Assembly: GCF_900129425.1 (NCBI RefSeq)
Contig: NZ_LT670817.1
Span: 3,100,001-3,164,000 of the forward strand
Direction: 5' to 3'
Source: Bradyrhizobium erythrophlei
GTDB lineage: Bacteria > Pseudomonadota > Alphaproteobacteria > Rhizobiales > Xanthobacteraceae
Length of the DNA: 64,000 nt
In this document: piece after piece, positions 25,674 to 33,494 of the stretch
How the letters are laid out: every line of letters begins with the position of its first letter
How positions within the stretch are numbered: the first letter of the stretch is position 1
Translations under genes and position numbers: made by a program
The notes under the pieces: generated by a model
Database searches by the model: none
Told to the model about the DNA's origin: nothing
The model's input: the letters and a program-made list of their open reading frames with translations, nothing else

Positions 25674-26213
25674 ATGTTGACCTTGACCATGACAGCCGCT
25701 CAAGCGTCGGTGTTTTGCACGCGGTTCAGCGCAACTGAACCGGCGGCTAATCCGGTGTGGAACGGAACCGCGCTGCTGATCCCCGATGCCTACGCGACCG
25801 CCGCGCAGACGTTGTTCGCCGCCGGCTTTGCGCCGACGGCGGCAGAACTGATCTCCTACGCCAACACCAAGCAGTCGAAGATCATGGGCGGGGGCACGCT
25901 GGTGTCGGTCGGCAACGGCGTCCTCGTCGAATGTTCGACTGACCCCTCCAGCCTTGTGCTGCTGCAGGGGGCTGCGTCGATCGCTGCGACCTCTCCGACG
26001 GCCACGTTCAATTGGGTGCCGACCAACGGCACCCCGATCACGCTGGTCGCCGCGCAGATGACAGCAATGTTCGCCTCTGTGTCGACCTTCCTGCAAGCAA
26101 CCTTCACGACGCTCAGTCAGGTCATCACCGCTATCAACGCCGGCACCATCACCACGACGGCGCAGGTCGACACGCCGCCGTCGCCGATCCCGGCGTGGCC
26201 GGTTAACTCGTAA
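25674..26213 (+). CDS. fibre-associated phage protein, unknown
   Basis: The 179-residue protein starts immediately after the fibre stop. Its C-terminal half (TFNWVPTNGTPITLVAAQMTAMFASVSTFLQATFTTLSQVITAINAGTITT) resembles the helical region of fibre-assembly DUF4376-like proteins that sit downstream of fibres. The N-terminal half is unassigned. It ends at a terminator. Confidence 0.6.
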   Translation: MLTLTMTAAQASVFCTRFSATEPAANPVWNGTALLIPDAYATAAQTLFAAGFAPTAAELISYANTKQSKIMGGGTLVSVGNGVLVECSTDPSSLVLLQGAASIAATSPTATFNWVPTNGTPITLVAAQMTAMFASVSTFLQATFTTLSQVITAINAGTITTTAQVDTPPSPIPAWPVNS

Positions 26214-26221
26214 CCCTCAAA

Positions 26222-26242
26222 GCCGCCTTCGGGCGGCTTTTT
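26222..26242 (+). terminator. rho-independent terminator
   Basis: GCCGCC (26222-26227), loop TTCG, GGCGGC (26232-26237), then TTTTT. It divides fibre and lysis genes. Confidence 0.9.
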
Positions 26243-26257
26243 CATTCGGACATCACC

Positions 26258-26899
26258 ATGGATCAAGCGCTTTTCGGCGCCGCTTTGACGCGGCTGTGGC
26301 CGCACGCGGACATGCATATCCCCGGCCTGACGGCGGCAATGATCGCGCAGGCGCCGGTACTGTTCCCGAAATACGGTCTGACCTCGCCGGTGGCGATCGC
26401 CATCATGATGGGCGAGTTCACCGAAGAGTGCGCCGGCGGGGAGCAGGTCGAGGAAGACCTCAATTACCGCGCCCCCGTGCTGCATTCGCAGTGGCCGACG
26501 CACTTCACGATGGCTCAGGCGCTGGAGATGCAGCACCAGCCGCGCCTGATCGCGAACCAAGCCTATAACGGGAGGATGGGCAACCGCATCGGCACCGATG
26601 ACGGTTGGGACTATCGCGGCCGCGGTCCCGCGCAGAGCACCGGCGAAGAGGCGTACGCGCTGCTGACCAAGCTGCTCGGCGTCGACTTCATCAACCATCC
26701 CGAACTCATCAACACGCGCGAGCACTTCTTCGAGGCCGGCATCGTCGACTTCGTCAAGATTTGCGGCTGCCTGCCTTACGCGCAGCGCGGCGACGAAGTG
26801 AACGCCACGCGCCACCTCAACGGCGGCCTGATCGGACTCAAGCAGCGCGAGGTCTCGACCTCGATGTGGGGGCACGCCTTTGGCGTGGTGCTGCCGTGA
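26258..26899 (+). CDS. endolysin, glycoside hydrolase family 19 (chitinase-like)
   Basis: The 213-residue enzyme matches GH19-type phage endolysins, which cleave beta-1,4 bonds in peptidoglycan. The catalytic-loop region GEFTEECAGG (residues 52-61, acids E56/E57) corresponds to the family HETGG motif. DDGWDYRGRGPAQSTG carries the conserved RGRG substrate loop, and HLNGGLIGLKQRE follows at the C-terminus. No signal peptide is present, so release would need a holin. It overlaps the next gene by one base (TGATG). Confidence 0.88.
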   Translation: MDQALFGAALTRLWPHADMHIPGLTAAMIAQAPVLFPKYGLTSPVAIAIMMGEFTEECAGGEQVEEDLNYRAPVLHSQWPTHFTMAQALEMQHQPRLIANQAYNGRMGNRIGTDDGWDYRGRGPAQSTGEEAYALLTKLLGVDFINHPELINTREHFFEAGIVDFVKICGCLPYAQRGDEVNATRHLNGGLIGLKQREVSTSMWGHAFGVVLP

Positions 26900-27096
26900 T
26901 GACGCAAGCTGCCGTGAAGACATCGATCGACAGCGCGCTCGGCTCCCAGCTTGACCGGCTGTTCGGGGTTTTGGTTACGAACCTGGAAACGCAATCCGCG
27001 GCCGAAGCGACCGCCGAATTTCGCAAGGGCCTCGAGTTCAGCCTTCGCGCGCATGCCATCGCGACCTCGGTCGCCGAAGAACTCATCAAGGGCTAA
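26899..27096 (+). CDS. 65-residue phage protein in lysis cassette, unknown
   Basis: The start codon shares one base with the endolysin stop (TGATG). The product (SALGSQLDRLFGVLVTNLETQSAAEATAEFRKGLEF) is a soluble amphipathic helix pair without a membrane segment or lipobox, so it is neither a spanin nor a holin by appearance. Translational coupling supports coding. Function unknown. Confidence 0.6.
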   Translation: MTQAAVKTSIDSALGSQLDRLFGVLVTNLETQSAAEATAEFRKGLEFSLRAHAIATSVAEELIKG

Positions 27097-27098
27097 AA

Positions 27099-27566
27099 AT
27101 GATCACGATCCGGTTCGTTACCGGACACGACCTCGTGTCCGACGGCATTCGCGCGTTCGAATATGGCTTTTGGGCAACACACGTCGAAGCTCTGATGCCG
27201 GACGGGACGTTGCTGGGCGCGCACGCTGAGGGCGGCGTCCTGGCTCGCCCGCACGACTACGACAAATCCGTGTTTACCCGGGAGCTTTATGTTTCGATCC
27301 CGGCAACGGCTGCACAGACGGACGCCTTCCATAGCTTCCTGCGGTCGCAGATCGACAAGCCATACGACTTCAAGGCGATCGCCGGCATCGCGCTAGAGCG
27401 AGACTGGCAGTCGACCAATGCATGGTTCTGCAGCGAGCTGCAGGCCGCAGGCCTCTGTCGTCCGGAAGTGGCGATCTTCCCGCCGCATCTGGCGACCGAG
27501 TTCAACCACGTTACCCCTCGCGATTTGCTGCTGATCGTGAGTGGTCGCATCGACCTGGCAGCGTAA
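27099..27566 (+). CDS. permuted papain-like (YiiX/NlpC-P60-type) hydrolase
   Basis: The 155-residue protein begins 3 bases after the preceding stop. It shows a permuted Cys-peptidase layout: an N-terminal His (H28 in WATHVEALMPDG) followed by a late Cys (C111 in WFCSELQAAGL), with TGHDLVSDGIRAFEYG at the start. Relatives act as amidases on peptidoglycan or lipids. In a lysis cassette a peptidoglycan-peptide cut is the simplest guess. It could instead be an entry or host-modifying enzyme. Confidence 0.65.
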   Translation: MITIRFVTGHDLVSDGIRAFEYGFWATHVEALMPDGTLLGAHAEGGVLARPHDYDKSVFTRELYVSIPATAAQTDAFHSFLRSQIDKPYDFKAIAGIALERDWQSTNAWFCSELQAAGLCRPEVAIFPPHLATEFNHVTPRDLLLIVSGRIDLAA

Positions 27567-27616
27567 CTCGAACCACCCGCGTTCGCAGCGGGATACCCCC
27601 ACAAGGAGACCGACCG

Positions 27617-28471
27617 ATGAAGTTCAATATCAGTATGGCCATTCTCTTGCTGGCCTTTCTGATCGATGTTGAGGGCGCGATCGCCAACGACAAGATCAGC
27701 CTCGTTGGCATGGTGCCAGCCGCCTGGATCGAAGCGATCAAGGCGTGGGACAAGTTCCTGCTGTTTTGCGGCACCAGCCTGATCGGACTGCTCGCGGCCC
27801 CCGGTGCCTTCACCAAGAGGGTTGCCGGCGCAGCGGCGGCGGTTCTCGTCGCCTTCGCCCTGCTGACCGCCACGGTCAGTACAGCGCACGCCGCCGACGT
27901 CGTCACCACGACTGCAACGACGAGCGCGGCGGTCACGCCAGCGACGCAGAACAACTGCCTCATCAACTCCTGCACCGGCTGGTATGCTGGTGTCGGCTTG
28001 ACCGGCAACGGCACCAACGCCGACATCCTCGGCAGCGGGCTCAACGGGTCGGTTTTTGCCGCGGGCGGCATGCTGGACATGCACGGCGGCTACCAACTCT
28101 GGAACGGCACCTATTTCGCCGCGGTGGAAGCCGGTCTCGGATACCAGTTTCAGAACGGTGCGATTGCGGTCACCACCAACAACCTGACCGGCTACGAGAT
28201 CGTGAAGTTCGGCGGCAACCTTAGCGGCCTAGTCAACAACGCATCGAGCCCAATCGCCATTCCGAGCTCGCTGTCCAATGTCCTGATGTCTCCGTATTTC
28301 GCTATGGGCGCGATCCAGCGTGATGGCGTGTCGCAGTGGGCGACCGGCGCAGGTGCCGCGTTCCTGCTGGCGACGAACTGGGACTTGGACATCCGGTACC
28401 TGTACGCGCCGGCGGCCGGCAATGTCGGCTCCGACAACCTCGTCACGATCGGTCTCAACAAGCACTTCTGA
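27617..28471 (+). CDS. outer-membrane beta-barrel protein with an N-terminal two-helix membrane region
   Basis: The start with AAGGAG gives 284 residues. Residues 1-24 (ISMAILLLAFLIDVEGAIA) form one hydrophobic segment, and a second at about 48-95 (LLFCGTSLIGLLAAPG..., AAAVLVAFALLTATVSTAHAA) ends like a signal-peptidase site. From about 118 (TGWYAGVGLTGNGTNADILG) alternating strands end in DIRYLYAPAAGNVGSDNLVTIGLNKHF, the pattern of an Opa/OmpA-like eight-strand barrel. Prophage-borne barrels can change the host surface or block superinfection. The front half looks holin-like, so this may be an accidental or working fusion. Confidence 0.65.
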   Translation: MKFNISMAILLLAFLIDVEGAIANDKISLVGMVPAAWIEAIKAWDKFLLFCGTSLIGLLAAPGAFTKRVAGAAAAVLVAFALLTATVSTAHAADVVTTTATTSAAVTPATQNNCLINSCTGWYAGVGLTGNGTNADILGSGLNGSVFAAGGMLDMHGGYQLWNGTYFAAVEAGLGYQFQNGAIAVTTNNLTGYEIVKFGGNLSGLVNNASSPIAIPSSLSNVLMSPYFAMGAIQRDGVSQWATGAGAAFLLATNWDLDIRYLYAPAAGNVGSDNLVTIGLNKHF

Positions 28472-28532
28472 GTGCCCGTCCACACAGGCGGGCTGGCTCG
28501 TCGGCAGCCCGCCGACAATCAAAGGAAAGATC

Positions 28533-28718
28533 ATGCGAATGCACCATGACTCGTTCGTGAACATCCCGCTTGCAGTCGTCTGGATGGCCTCGGGGTACTG
28601 GCTTCATCTCTTCGAGAGCGGGTCGTGGTTCTTCGGCACGCTGCTTCCCTACATCGGGGTCGCGGTTGGTGGCCTGCAGATCTTCCTCCTGACGCGAAAA
28701 CTCAGGCGCCCGAACTAG
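28533..28718 (+). CDS. small membrane protein, holin candidate
   Basis: The ATG follows AAAGGAAAG. The 61-residue product has two hydrophobic segments (NIPLAVVWMASGYWLHLF and GSWFFGTLLPYIGVAVGGLQIFLL) and a basic tail (RKLRRPN), the size and topology of a class II holin. It stands in the lysis cassette after the endolysin. Function is inferred from topology and place. A hairpin overlaps its stop codon. Confidence 0.6.
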   Translation: MRMHHDSFVNIPLAVVWMASGYWLHLFESGSWFFGTLLPYIGVAVGGLQIFLLTRKLRRPN

Positions 28719-28729
28719 GGCGCCTCTTT
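28705..28729 (+). terminator. weak terminator spanning the stop of the holin-like gene
   Basis: GGCGCCC (28705-28711) pairs with GGGCGCC (28718-28724) around GAACTA, followed by TCTTTC. The T tract is interrupted, so partial termination is likely. Confidence 0.5.
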
Positions 28730-28755
28730 CAATCATCACCGCAATAGAGGCTTAA

Positions 28756-29430
28756 ATGGTTCCCCACGTTGTTATCATCGGCGCCGACAAGGGCGGCGTC
28801 GGCAAGACCACCGTTTCCCGCACCTTCATGGACTACTTCCAGTCCCACGGTATCAGCGTCCGCGCGCGCGACACCGAATACCCGCAGGGCGTCCTGCAGC
28901 GTTTCCATCCCGACAAGACCAAGATCGTCAATCTCGAAGAGAGCGACGACCAGGTCGAGGTGTTCGACAATCTGCGCGACGCGCAGGTGACGTTGATCGA
29001 CATCCGGGCCGGGCTCCTGTCGAAGACCCTCGCGACGCTGTCCGAGATCGGCTTTCTTGCCGGCGCGAAGGACGGCCGGCTACGGATCTCGGTGGTGCAC
29101 GTCATCGGCTCGAACAAGGCTTCCTTCGACGAGATCGAAGCCACCGCCAGCGCGGTGGAGGGGGCCAAGCACTATGTGCTGCTCAATCACATGAACAAGT
29201 CGAAGTTCATGGGGCTGCCCGCTTCAGTCAGAGACCCCATCATCGTGCCGATGCTCAACGAACTCGCGGCCGACACCGTCGACCGCCTCGGTATCGGCTT
29301 CGATGCCTACTGCTCCGGCATCGGCCTCGAGGCCGGTCAGACCCCGTCGAGCGTTCTGGCTGGCTATATCCGCGCCTGGAAGACCCGCGTCTTCGCCGAG
29401 TACGACCGGCGCGCGCTCAACGCACTCTAA
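28756..29430 (+). CDS. ParA/MinD-like P-loop ATPase
   Basis: The 224-residue protein carries a deviant Walker A with signature lysine (GADKGGVGKTTV, K12 and K17). This is typical of ParA/MinD/MobD ATPases that form ATP-sandwich dimers. The TLIDIRAG segment is the Walker B-like strand (Asp), and FVLLNHMNKSKF-like residues follow. No ParB partner is next to it. It sits alone between terminators, as a morphon would. It might support partition or DNA positioning of the phage, but could equally act on host processes. Confidence 0.7.
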   Translation: MVPHVVIIGADKGGVGKTTVSRTFMDYFQSHGISVRARDTEYPQGVLQRFHPDKTKIVNLEESDDQVEVFDNLRDAQVTLIDIRAGLLSKTLATLSEIGFLAGAKDGRLRISVVHVIGSNKASFDEIEATASAVEGAKHYVLLNHMNKSKFMGLPASVRDPIIVPMLNELAADTVDRLGIGFDAYCSGIGLEAGQTPSSVLAGYIRAWKTRVFAEYDRRALNAL

Positions 29431-29452
29431 CCGATCGACCAGTCCTTCCTCC

Positions 29453-29480
29453 ACGGCGCGGCTTCGGCCGCGCCGTTTTT
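29453..29480 (+). terminator. rho-independent terminator after the ParA-like gene
   Basis: ACGGCGCGGC (29453-29462), loop TTCG, GCCGCGCCGT (29467-29476), with T from 29476 to 29480. A strong, near-ideal hairpin. Confidence 0.9.
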
Positions 29481-29499
29481 GTTTGCTTATGAGGTGACC

Positions 29500-30726
29500 A
29501 TGCCGAGACCGCCGCTTTCTAACGAAGTTCTCACTGCGACGGTGGAGGCGTACAACGCCAATGACAGAAGTTGGATAAGGACCGCGCAAGCTCTCGGTAT
29601 AGGGGAGCGCACCGTAGGGGATAGACTGAAACAGGCCGCCAAGCGCGGCCTTCTTCTTGACCACCCGCCGGCAAAGCCGGGTTTCGAGATCACCAAGATC
29701 ACGACCGCCCCCGACGGGGGCCAGCACATCACCGAAAAGCTAGAACACGGCGACGTGTTCAAGATGCCGAAGACGCACTTCCTCGGCAAGATGACGGTCA
29801 ACCGCGACGCCAGCGGTCGCGTCATTCAGGACTGGATCAGAGCCGAAGTTGACGACGTGGCGCGCGAGGCGGCCATGCGCGCCGCCGTTGCCGCGTTCTC
29901 GTCGGAGATCCCCCGCGCCGAGCCTGTCCACCTCAATCTCATCGGCAACGCCGACCTCGTCAACCAGTACACCGTGACCGACTACCACTTCGGCATGCTG
30001 TCGTGGAAGGAGGAGACGGGCGGGGACTGGGATCTGAAGATCGCCGAGAAGCTCTGGATCAATTGGTTTGCTGCCGCGATCCGGCAGTCGCCGGATGCCG
30101 AGCAGGCCATCCTGGCGCAGCTCGGCGACCTCCTGCACTTCGACTCGCTGAAGGCGATCACGCCGGCGCACGGGCACATCCTCGACGCCGACTCGCGCTT
30201 TGCCAAGATCGTTCGTGTTGTTATCCGCTGCATGCGCGCCGCCGTTCGCATGCTGCTTGAGAAGCACGACCACCTGCATCTGATCATGGCGGACGCCAAC
30301 CACGACGAGGCCAGCGAGGTCTGGCTTCGCGAGATGTTCGCCGCCCACTTTGAAGACGAGCCGCGGATCACCATCGATCGCACGCCGGGGACGTACTACG
30401 CCTACGAGTGGGGTCTGACCTCGCTGTTCTACCACCACGGCCACAAGAAAAAGATGAAGGACGTCGACTCGACGTGGGTCGGGCGCTACCGGGAAATCTA
30501 CGGGCGGACCAAATTCGCCTACGGCCACACCGGGCACCTCCACTCCGACGAGTTGATATCGACCAACCTGATGAAGGTGGAGCGTCACGAGACGCTGGCG
30601 GCGCCGAGCGCCTTCGAGGCCAACGGCGGCTACAACTCCGGCCGTTCGGCCAAGGTCATCACGTACTCGAAGCGCTTCGGCGAGGTCGGGCGCGTCACAC
30701 TGACCCCGGAGATGGTTGCCGCATGA
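29500..30726 (+). CDS. HTH plus calcineurin-like metallophosphoesterase phage protein
   Basis: ATG with GAGGTGACC upstream gives 408 residues; an upstream TTG frame would run into the terminator. Residues 1-50 form a helix-turn-helix (SWIRTAQALGIGERTVGDRLKQAAKRG). The C-terminal two thirds hold metallophosphoesterase motifs: TDYHFGM (Asp, His), LGDLLHFDS, MADANHDEA, YHHGH and GHTGHLH. Proteins of this layout are widespread in alphaproteobacterial prophages; their substrate, probably a nucleic-acid or nucleotide phosphodiester, is unknown. It is coupled to the next gene by ATGA. Confidence 0.75.
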   Translation: MPRPPLSNEVLTATVEAYNANDRSWIRTAQALGIGERTVGDRLKQAAKRGLLLDHPPAKPGFEITKITTAPDGGQHITEKLEHGDVFKMPKTHFLGKMTVNRDASGRVIQDWIRAEVDDVAREAAMRAAVAAFSSEIPRAEPVHLNLIGNADLVNQYTVTDYHFGMLSWKEETGGDWDLKIAEKLWINWFAAAIRQSPDAEQAILAQLGDLLHFDSLKAITPAHGHILDADSRFAKIVRVVIRCMRAAVRMLLEKHDHLHLIMADANHDEASEVWLREMFAAHFEDEPRITIDRTPGTYYAYEWGLTSLFYHHGHKKKMKDVDSTWVGRYREIYGRTKFAYGHTGHLHSDELISTNLMKVERHETLAAPSAFEANGGYNSGRSAKVITYSKRFGEVGRVTLTPEMVAA

Positions 30727-31088
30727 CGCTGCCGCTGCACCCAGAGTCGATCGCGGCGCTCTATGAATACCTGCGATCGATGCCGCCGTTCCGGACGCTC
30801 AAGGGGATGCCGCACGCCGACGAGGTCGAGTTCTGGGTTGTGAAGGACCGCGAACGCTTCGGCTGGTATCGCCGCATTGGAGGGCGACCGCGCATCTCGA
30901 TCTCGTCTCCGTCGATTGGCCAGACCGTGACGCTCATCGAGACCCTTGGTCATGAAATGATCCATCTCGTGCTCGAGTGCTCCGGCCTTGAAACCGGAGG
31001 TAACGAGAACACTCACAACGCGCCATTTCGAAAACTGGCCGCGCGCTTCTGCAAGGTGCACGGCCTCGACTTGAAGGCGTTCTATTAG
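30723..31088 (+). CDS. SprT-like zinc metalloprotease
   Basis: The 121-residue protein starts in an ATGA overlap. HEMIH (H77, E78, H81) in LGHEMIHLVLECSGLE and the later HNAPFRKLAARFCK give the zinc-protease pattern of the SprT family, small relatives of SPRTN. Phage homologues are thought to process DNA-bound proteins or take part in late DNA metabolism. Its pairing with the HTH-phosphoesterase suggests a shared DNA-end or DNA-adduct task. It is the last gene recognised as phage. Confidence 0.7.
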   Translation: MTLPLHPESIAALYEYLRSMPPFRTLKGMPHADEVEFWVVKDRERFGWYRRIGGRPRISISSPSIGQTVTLIETLGHEMIHLVLECSGLETGGNENTHNAPFRKLAARFCKVHGLDLKAFY

Positions 31089-31236
31089 TGTCATCGGCTC
31101 CTGCCAGTGAAGCCGGCGCGGTCGCGGTGGGTGTGCTTAATGCCGACCCTATTGAGCGATGTCCGTTGTTGGGGCCAAAGCGGAAGACATCTGCTCGCAG
31201 CGAGTATTTCGCCTTTTGACCCCGAACGGACATTCC

Positions 31237-31250
31237 TTGATCTAGATCAA
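31237..31250 (+). promoter_or_regulatory. FixK/FNR-type box
   Basis: TTGATCTAGATCAA is a perfect palindrome fitting TTGAT-N4-ATCAA, the binding site of FixK2/FNR-family regulators in Bradyrhizobium. It lies 112 bases before the start of the secreted Cys-rich protein, suitable for a class II or III activated promoter under low oxygen. Confidence 0.6.
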
Positions 31251-31361
31251 TCACCAAGCGCGGTGTTCGGTTCGGATCGAGGGCAATCGACGCATGTAAT
31301 CGAGCGCTTCTACAATCAGCGGCGGCGGACGCTCTCCGGCCCCGCAATCAGGAGGATCGAC

Positions 31362-31943
31362 ATGGGAAAATGGGCCTTTGTAGCGTTAGTAGTAGCAGTG
31401 TTGCTCGGCTCGAGCGGCATCGCCAGCGCGCAGGACAAGCCTTTGATTTGCGACCAGCAATTTGCACTCTGCACGAGCGCCTCGTGCGTCCCGTCGCCCG
31501 GCAATCCGAAGGTGGCGCTCTGTACCTGCGATGTGTGGGACACCAAGGGTGGGACGATTGGGGTTGCCTCGTGCGACGCCATCAAGCCGAGCACCGACGC
31601 CAATGGCTGGCGCACCGTTTATTCCTATTTCGCGCTCACGCAATCCTATCAGGGCAAACGCGTGATGAAATGCGCCGCCGGAACGCCGTGGGCGGAGTGC
31701 CTCAACGCGAAGTGCACTGTCGACCCTGCCAATCCGTCAAAAGCAATCTGTGCCTGCGAAACTATGTTCCAAACCGGCGAATGGGTCACGTGGGCGGGCA
31801 ACTGCAACACGCAGAGTTGCAGTAAGGGTTTTTTGAACGGCACCACTCTCGCTGCAGTGTCTCCGGGGATCGATATCTTGACGAAGGACCTCAACCTGAA
31901 GAAGTCCCCGGTCAATTATTGCAGTCCGGGTGACGCTCGGTAA
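31362..31943 (+). CDS. secreted Cys-rich protein
   Basis: ATG behind AGGAGG gives 193 residues. The N-terminus is a clear Sec signal (residues 1-24, ALVVAVLLGSSGIASAQ). The mature part has two similar blocks, CxxQFALCTSASCVPSPGNPKVALCTCDVW and CAAGTPWAECLNAKCTVDPANPSKAICACE, each with paired Cys in a CxC frame, and a final CNTQSCSKGF. It is probably an extracytoplasmic disulfide protein. No enzyme family recognised. An open frame further upstream lacks a ribosome site, so this start is preferred. Confidence 0.75.
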   Translation: MGKWAFVALVVAVLLGSSGIASAQDKPLICDQQFALCTSASCVPSPGNPKVALCTCDVWDTKGGTIGVASCDAIKPSTDANGWRTVYSYFALTQSYQGKRVMKCAAGTPWAECLNAKCTVDPANPSKAICACETMFQTGEWVTWAGNCNTQSCSKGFLNGTTLAAVSPGIDILTKDLNLKKSPVNYCSPGDAR

Positions 31944-32092
31944 AAGGTATCGCGTCGTAAAACGGGCTCCGAACAGGGGGGACGCCTTCACCCGTTCCCT
32001 GAACCGAACGTGCCCGCGAACCCAATCTCCGTTCGCGTGATCGAATGAGTGCGGTCACTTCCGAAATTGGGACTTAGCGGACATCCTGGCGC

Positions 32093-32150
32093 GTGGCCCG
32101 GATGTCGGCTTTTGAGAGCGAAGCGGACATCGCCATGTCTGCATGGACAT
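32093..32150. repeat. relic of a dispersed intergenic repeat (MSAF-type)
   Basis: The stretch ATGTCGGCTTTTGAGAGCGA... translates as MSAFESEADIAMS, a known style of dispersed intergenic repeat in Bradyrhizobium/Rhodopseudomonas genomes often mis-annotated as short ORFs. A related ATGTCCG...GGAAGACAT segment occurs near 31159-31192. From memory of the group; not checked. Confidence 0.4.
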
Positions 32151-32207
32151 ACCAAGTTTATGAGTACACGCCCCTAGATAGCTCCCCGATCCGGGGGCGA
32201 AAAGTTT

Positions 32208-32238
32208 GGCCGCCCCTTAACCGGGGGCGGCCTTTTTT
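32208..32238 (+). terminator. bidirectional-looking terminator
   Basis: GGCCGCCCC (32208-32216) pairs with GGGGCGGCC (32224-32232) around a short loop, with TTTTTT after it. On the other strand the preceding AAAAG gives a CTTTTC tract, so it may also end the reverse-strand ligase gene. Confidence 0.8.
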
Positions 32239-32248
32239 GCGTTTCTGG

Positions 32249-32854
32249 TCACGAGAAAGAATCCTTCACGCGGTACAGCGCCGGGTGAAGCGGGTTCTTC
32301 ACCTTGACCCAGCTCCGTTGGGGGCCGGGACGATAGGGGCTGTCCAGGCGCTTCGACACCATGCCCTCCAGCCCCATCTCGCAGGCCTTCGGGAACATGC
32401 GCGGGTCAATCGGGCCCGGCTCGAACGGGGCGGCAAAGATGCCGTCAGGACGTCGGTCGAGCAGGCGGGCCAGCTTGGTCTTGCGCATCGACAGCGGCAG
32501 CTTCCTCACATCATCTTCATCCGTGGCCAGCATGTCGAAGGCGTAGAGCTGCGCCTGGTCATCATACTTCCGCGAATGCAAGGAATCGAAATCCGAAACG
32601 CCATCGACGCCGAGCACAACGGCCTCGCCGTCGAGGACGAAGCGCTTCGCAGGATTCTTCAGCGCCGCCTCTACAATCCATGGATAGCGCTTGGTCCAGT
32701 CGTGGCCGTTCTTGGTGAACAGCCGAACGCGATCACCGTCGCGCTGAACAATCAGGCGATAGCCATCGTACTTGATCTCGTGAAGCCAATCCGCGCCGGA
32801 GGGAACCTCTTTCCCGCGGGTCGGGAGGCAGGGCTCAAAAAGGGCTTTGGGCAT
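32249..32854 (-). CDS. minimal ATP-dependent polynucleotide ligase (adenylation domain only)
   Basis: The 201-residue protein has the nucleotidyltransferase motifs in order: KYDGYR (nucleophile K28), DGEAVVL, YAFDML, EGMVSKRLDSPYR and the terminal WVKVKN. It ends just after motif V, so it lacks the OB-fold domain present in LigD-type and viral ligases. It may work with a partner, may be a remnant, or may be a short form acting on nicks or on RNA. It lies at the prophage-island border and has no Ku or polymerase domain nearby. Confidence 0.75.
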   Translation of the reverse strand: MPKALFEPCLPTRGKEVPSGADWLHEIKYDGYRLIVQRDGDRVRLFTKNGHDWTKRYPWIVEAALKNPAKRFVLDGEAVVLGVDGVSDFDSLHSRKYDDQAQLYAFDMLATDEDDVRKLPLSMRKTKLARLLDRRPDGIFAAPFEPGPIDPRMFPKACEMGLEGMVSKRLDSPYRPGPQRSWVKVKNPLHPALYRVKDSFS

Positions 32855-32871
32855 GGCCTTTAGATAGGATT

Positions 32872-33243
32872 TTAGCGCCGGTTTTGGAGTCCCGTCAGAC
32901 CAAGCCGGAGGGTCAGCTGGCGCGGCCCTTCGTGCCGCTCCAGGAACTCCTCAAGGCTCTGCGGAACGTCCCGCTGCTCCAGATCAATCAGCCGGCGCAG
33001 CTCACGGGCGACGTCCGCCGAGACGTCGCGCGACCATCCCTCGCCAGTGTTGAAGCAGAAAATGCCGATCGGATTTTTATACTGCGCTGTGAGCATGTCC
33101 GCGACGATGGTCTCGAAGGTGGTATCTTCGTAGTCTGCCTCGCACCAAATCCTGCCCAGCCGGCCCAGGTCGTCCACGACAAGGTAGACATCCTGATCGT
33201 CGCCTCGTGGCACGATAGACGGCGTCCAATCGGATTTACTCAT
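32872..33243 (-). CDS. hypothetical protein, Bradyrhizobiaceae type
   Basis: The chosen start (MSKSDWTPS) follows GGAG at proper spacing, giving 123 residues; a slightly longer frame starts at a preceding ATG without a better site. Residues 17-40 (VYLVVDDLGRLGRIWCEADYEDTTFETIVADML) resemble an orphan family frequent in Bradyrhizobium accessory regions. No catalytic motif is visible. Function unknown. Confidence 0.65.
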   Translation of the reverse strand: MSKSDWTPSIVPRGDDQDVYLVVDDLGRLGRIWCEADYEDTTFETIVADMLTAQYKNPIGIFCFNTGEGWSRDVSADVARELRRLIDLEQRDVPQSLEEFLERHEGPRQLTLRLGLTGLQNRR

Positions 33244-33296
33244 ACTCGAACTCCACACAACCGCGACTCAAGCCGGTTCCGGACAATTCGTTCCTG

Positions 33297-33494
33297 TCAG
33301 TGCCGCCAGCCATCCTTATCGACCTCAATCCTGAAGCCCTCCGGCATCCGCGGCACTTCGCCTTCCTTCGTCACGTTACAGTCCGGGCACGGCGCGCCCG
33401 GCGCGCCGCAAGGGCATGCGTTCGGACCTTCCCAAGGCCGATCCGGGTGGGCCTCGCAGACCCACGCACTGTCTTCGCAGCGGGTGCATTTCAT
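33297..33494 (-). CDS. small zinc-ribbon-like protein
   Basis: The 65-residue product starts in an ATGA overlap with the upstream gene. It holds at least four CxxC-type pairs (KCTRCEDSAWVCE, NACPCGAPGAPCPDCN), suggesting a structural zinc ribbon. Such short Cys-rich proteins are common orphans in this bacterial group. It is co-transcribed with the following entry. A longer frame exists upstream but would overlap that gene extensively. Confidence 0.6.
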   Translation of the reverse strand: MKCTRCEDSAWVCEAHPDRPWEGPNACPCGAPGAPCPDCNVTKEGEVPRMPEGFRIEVDKDGWRH

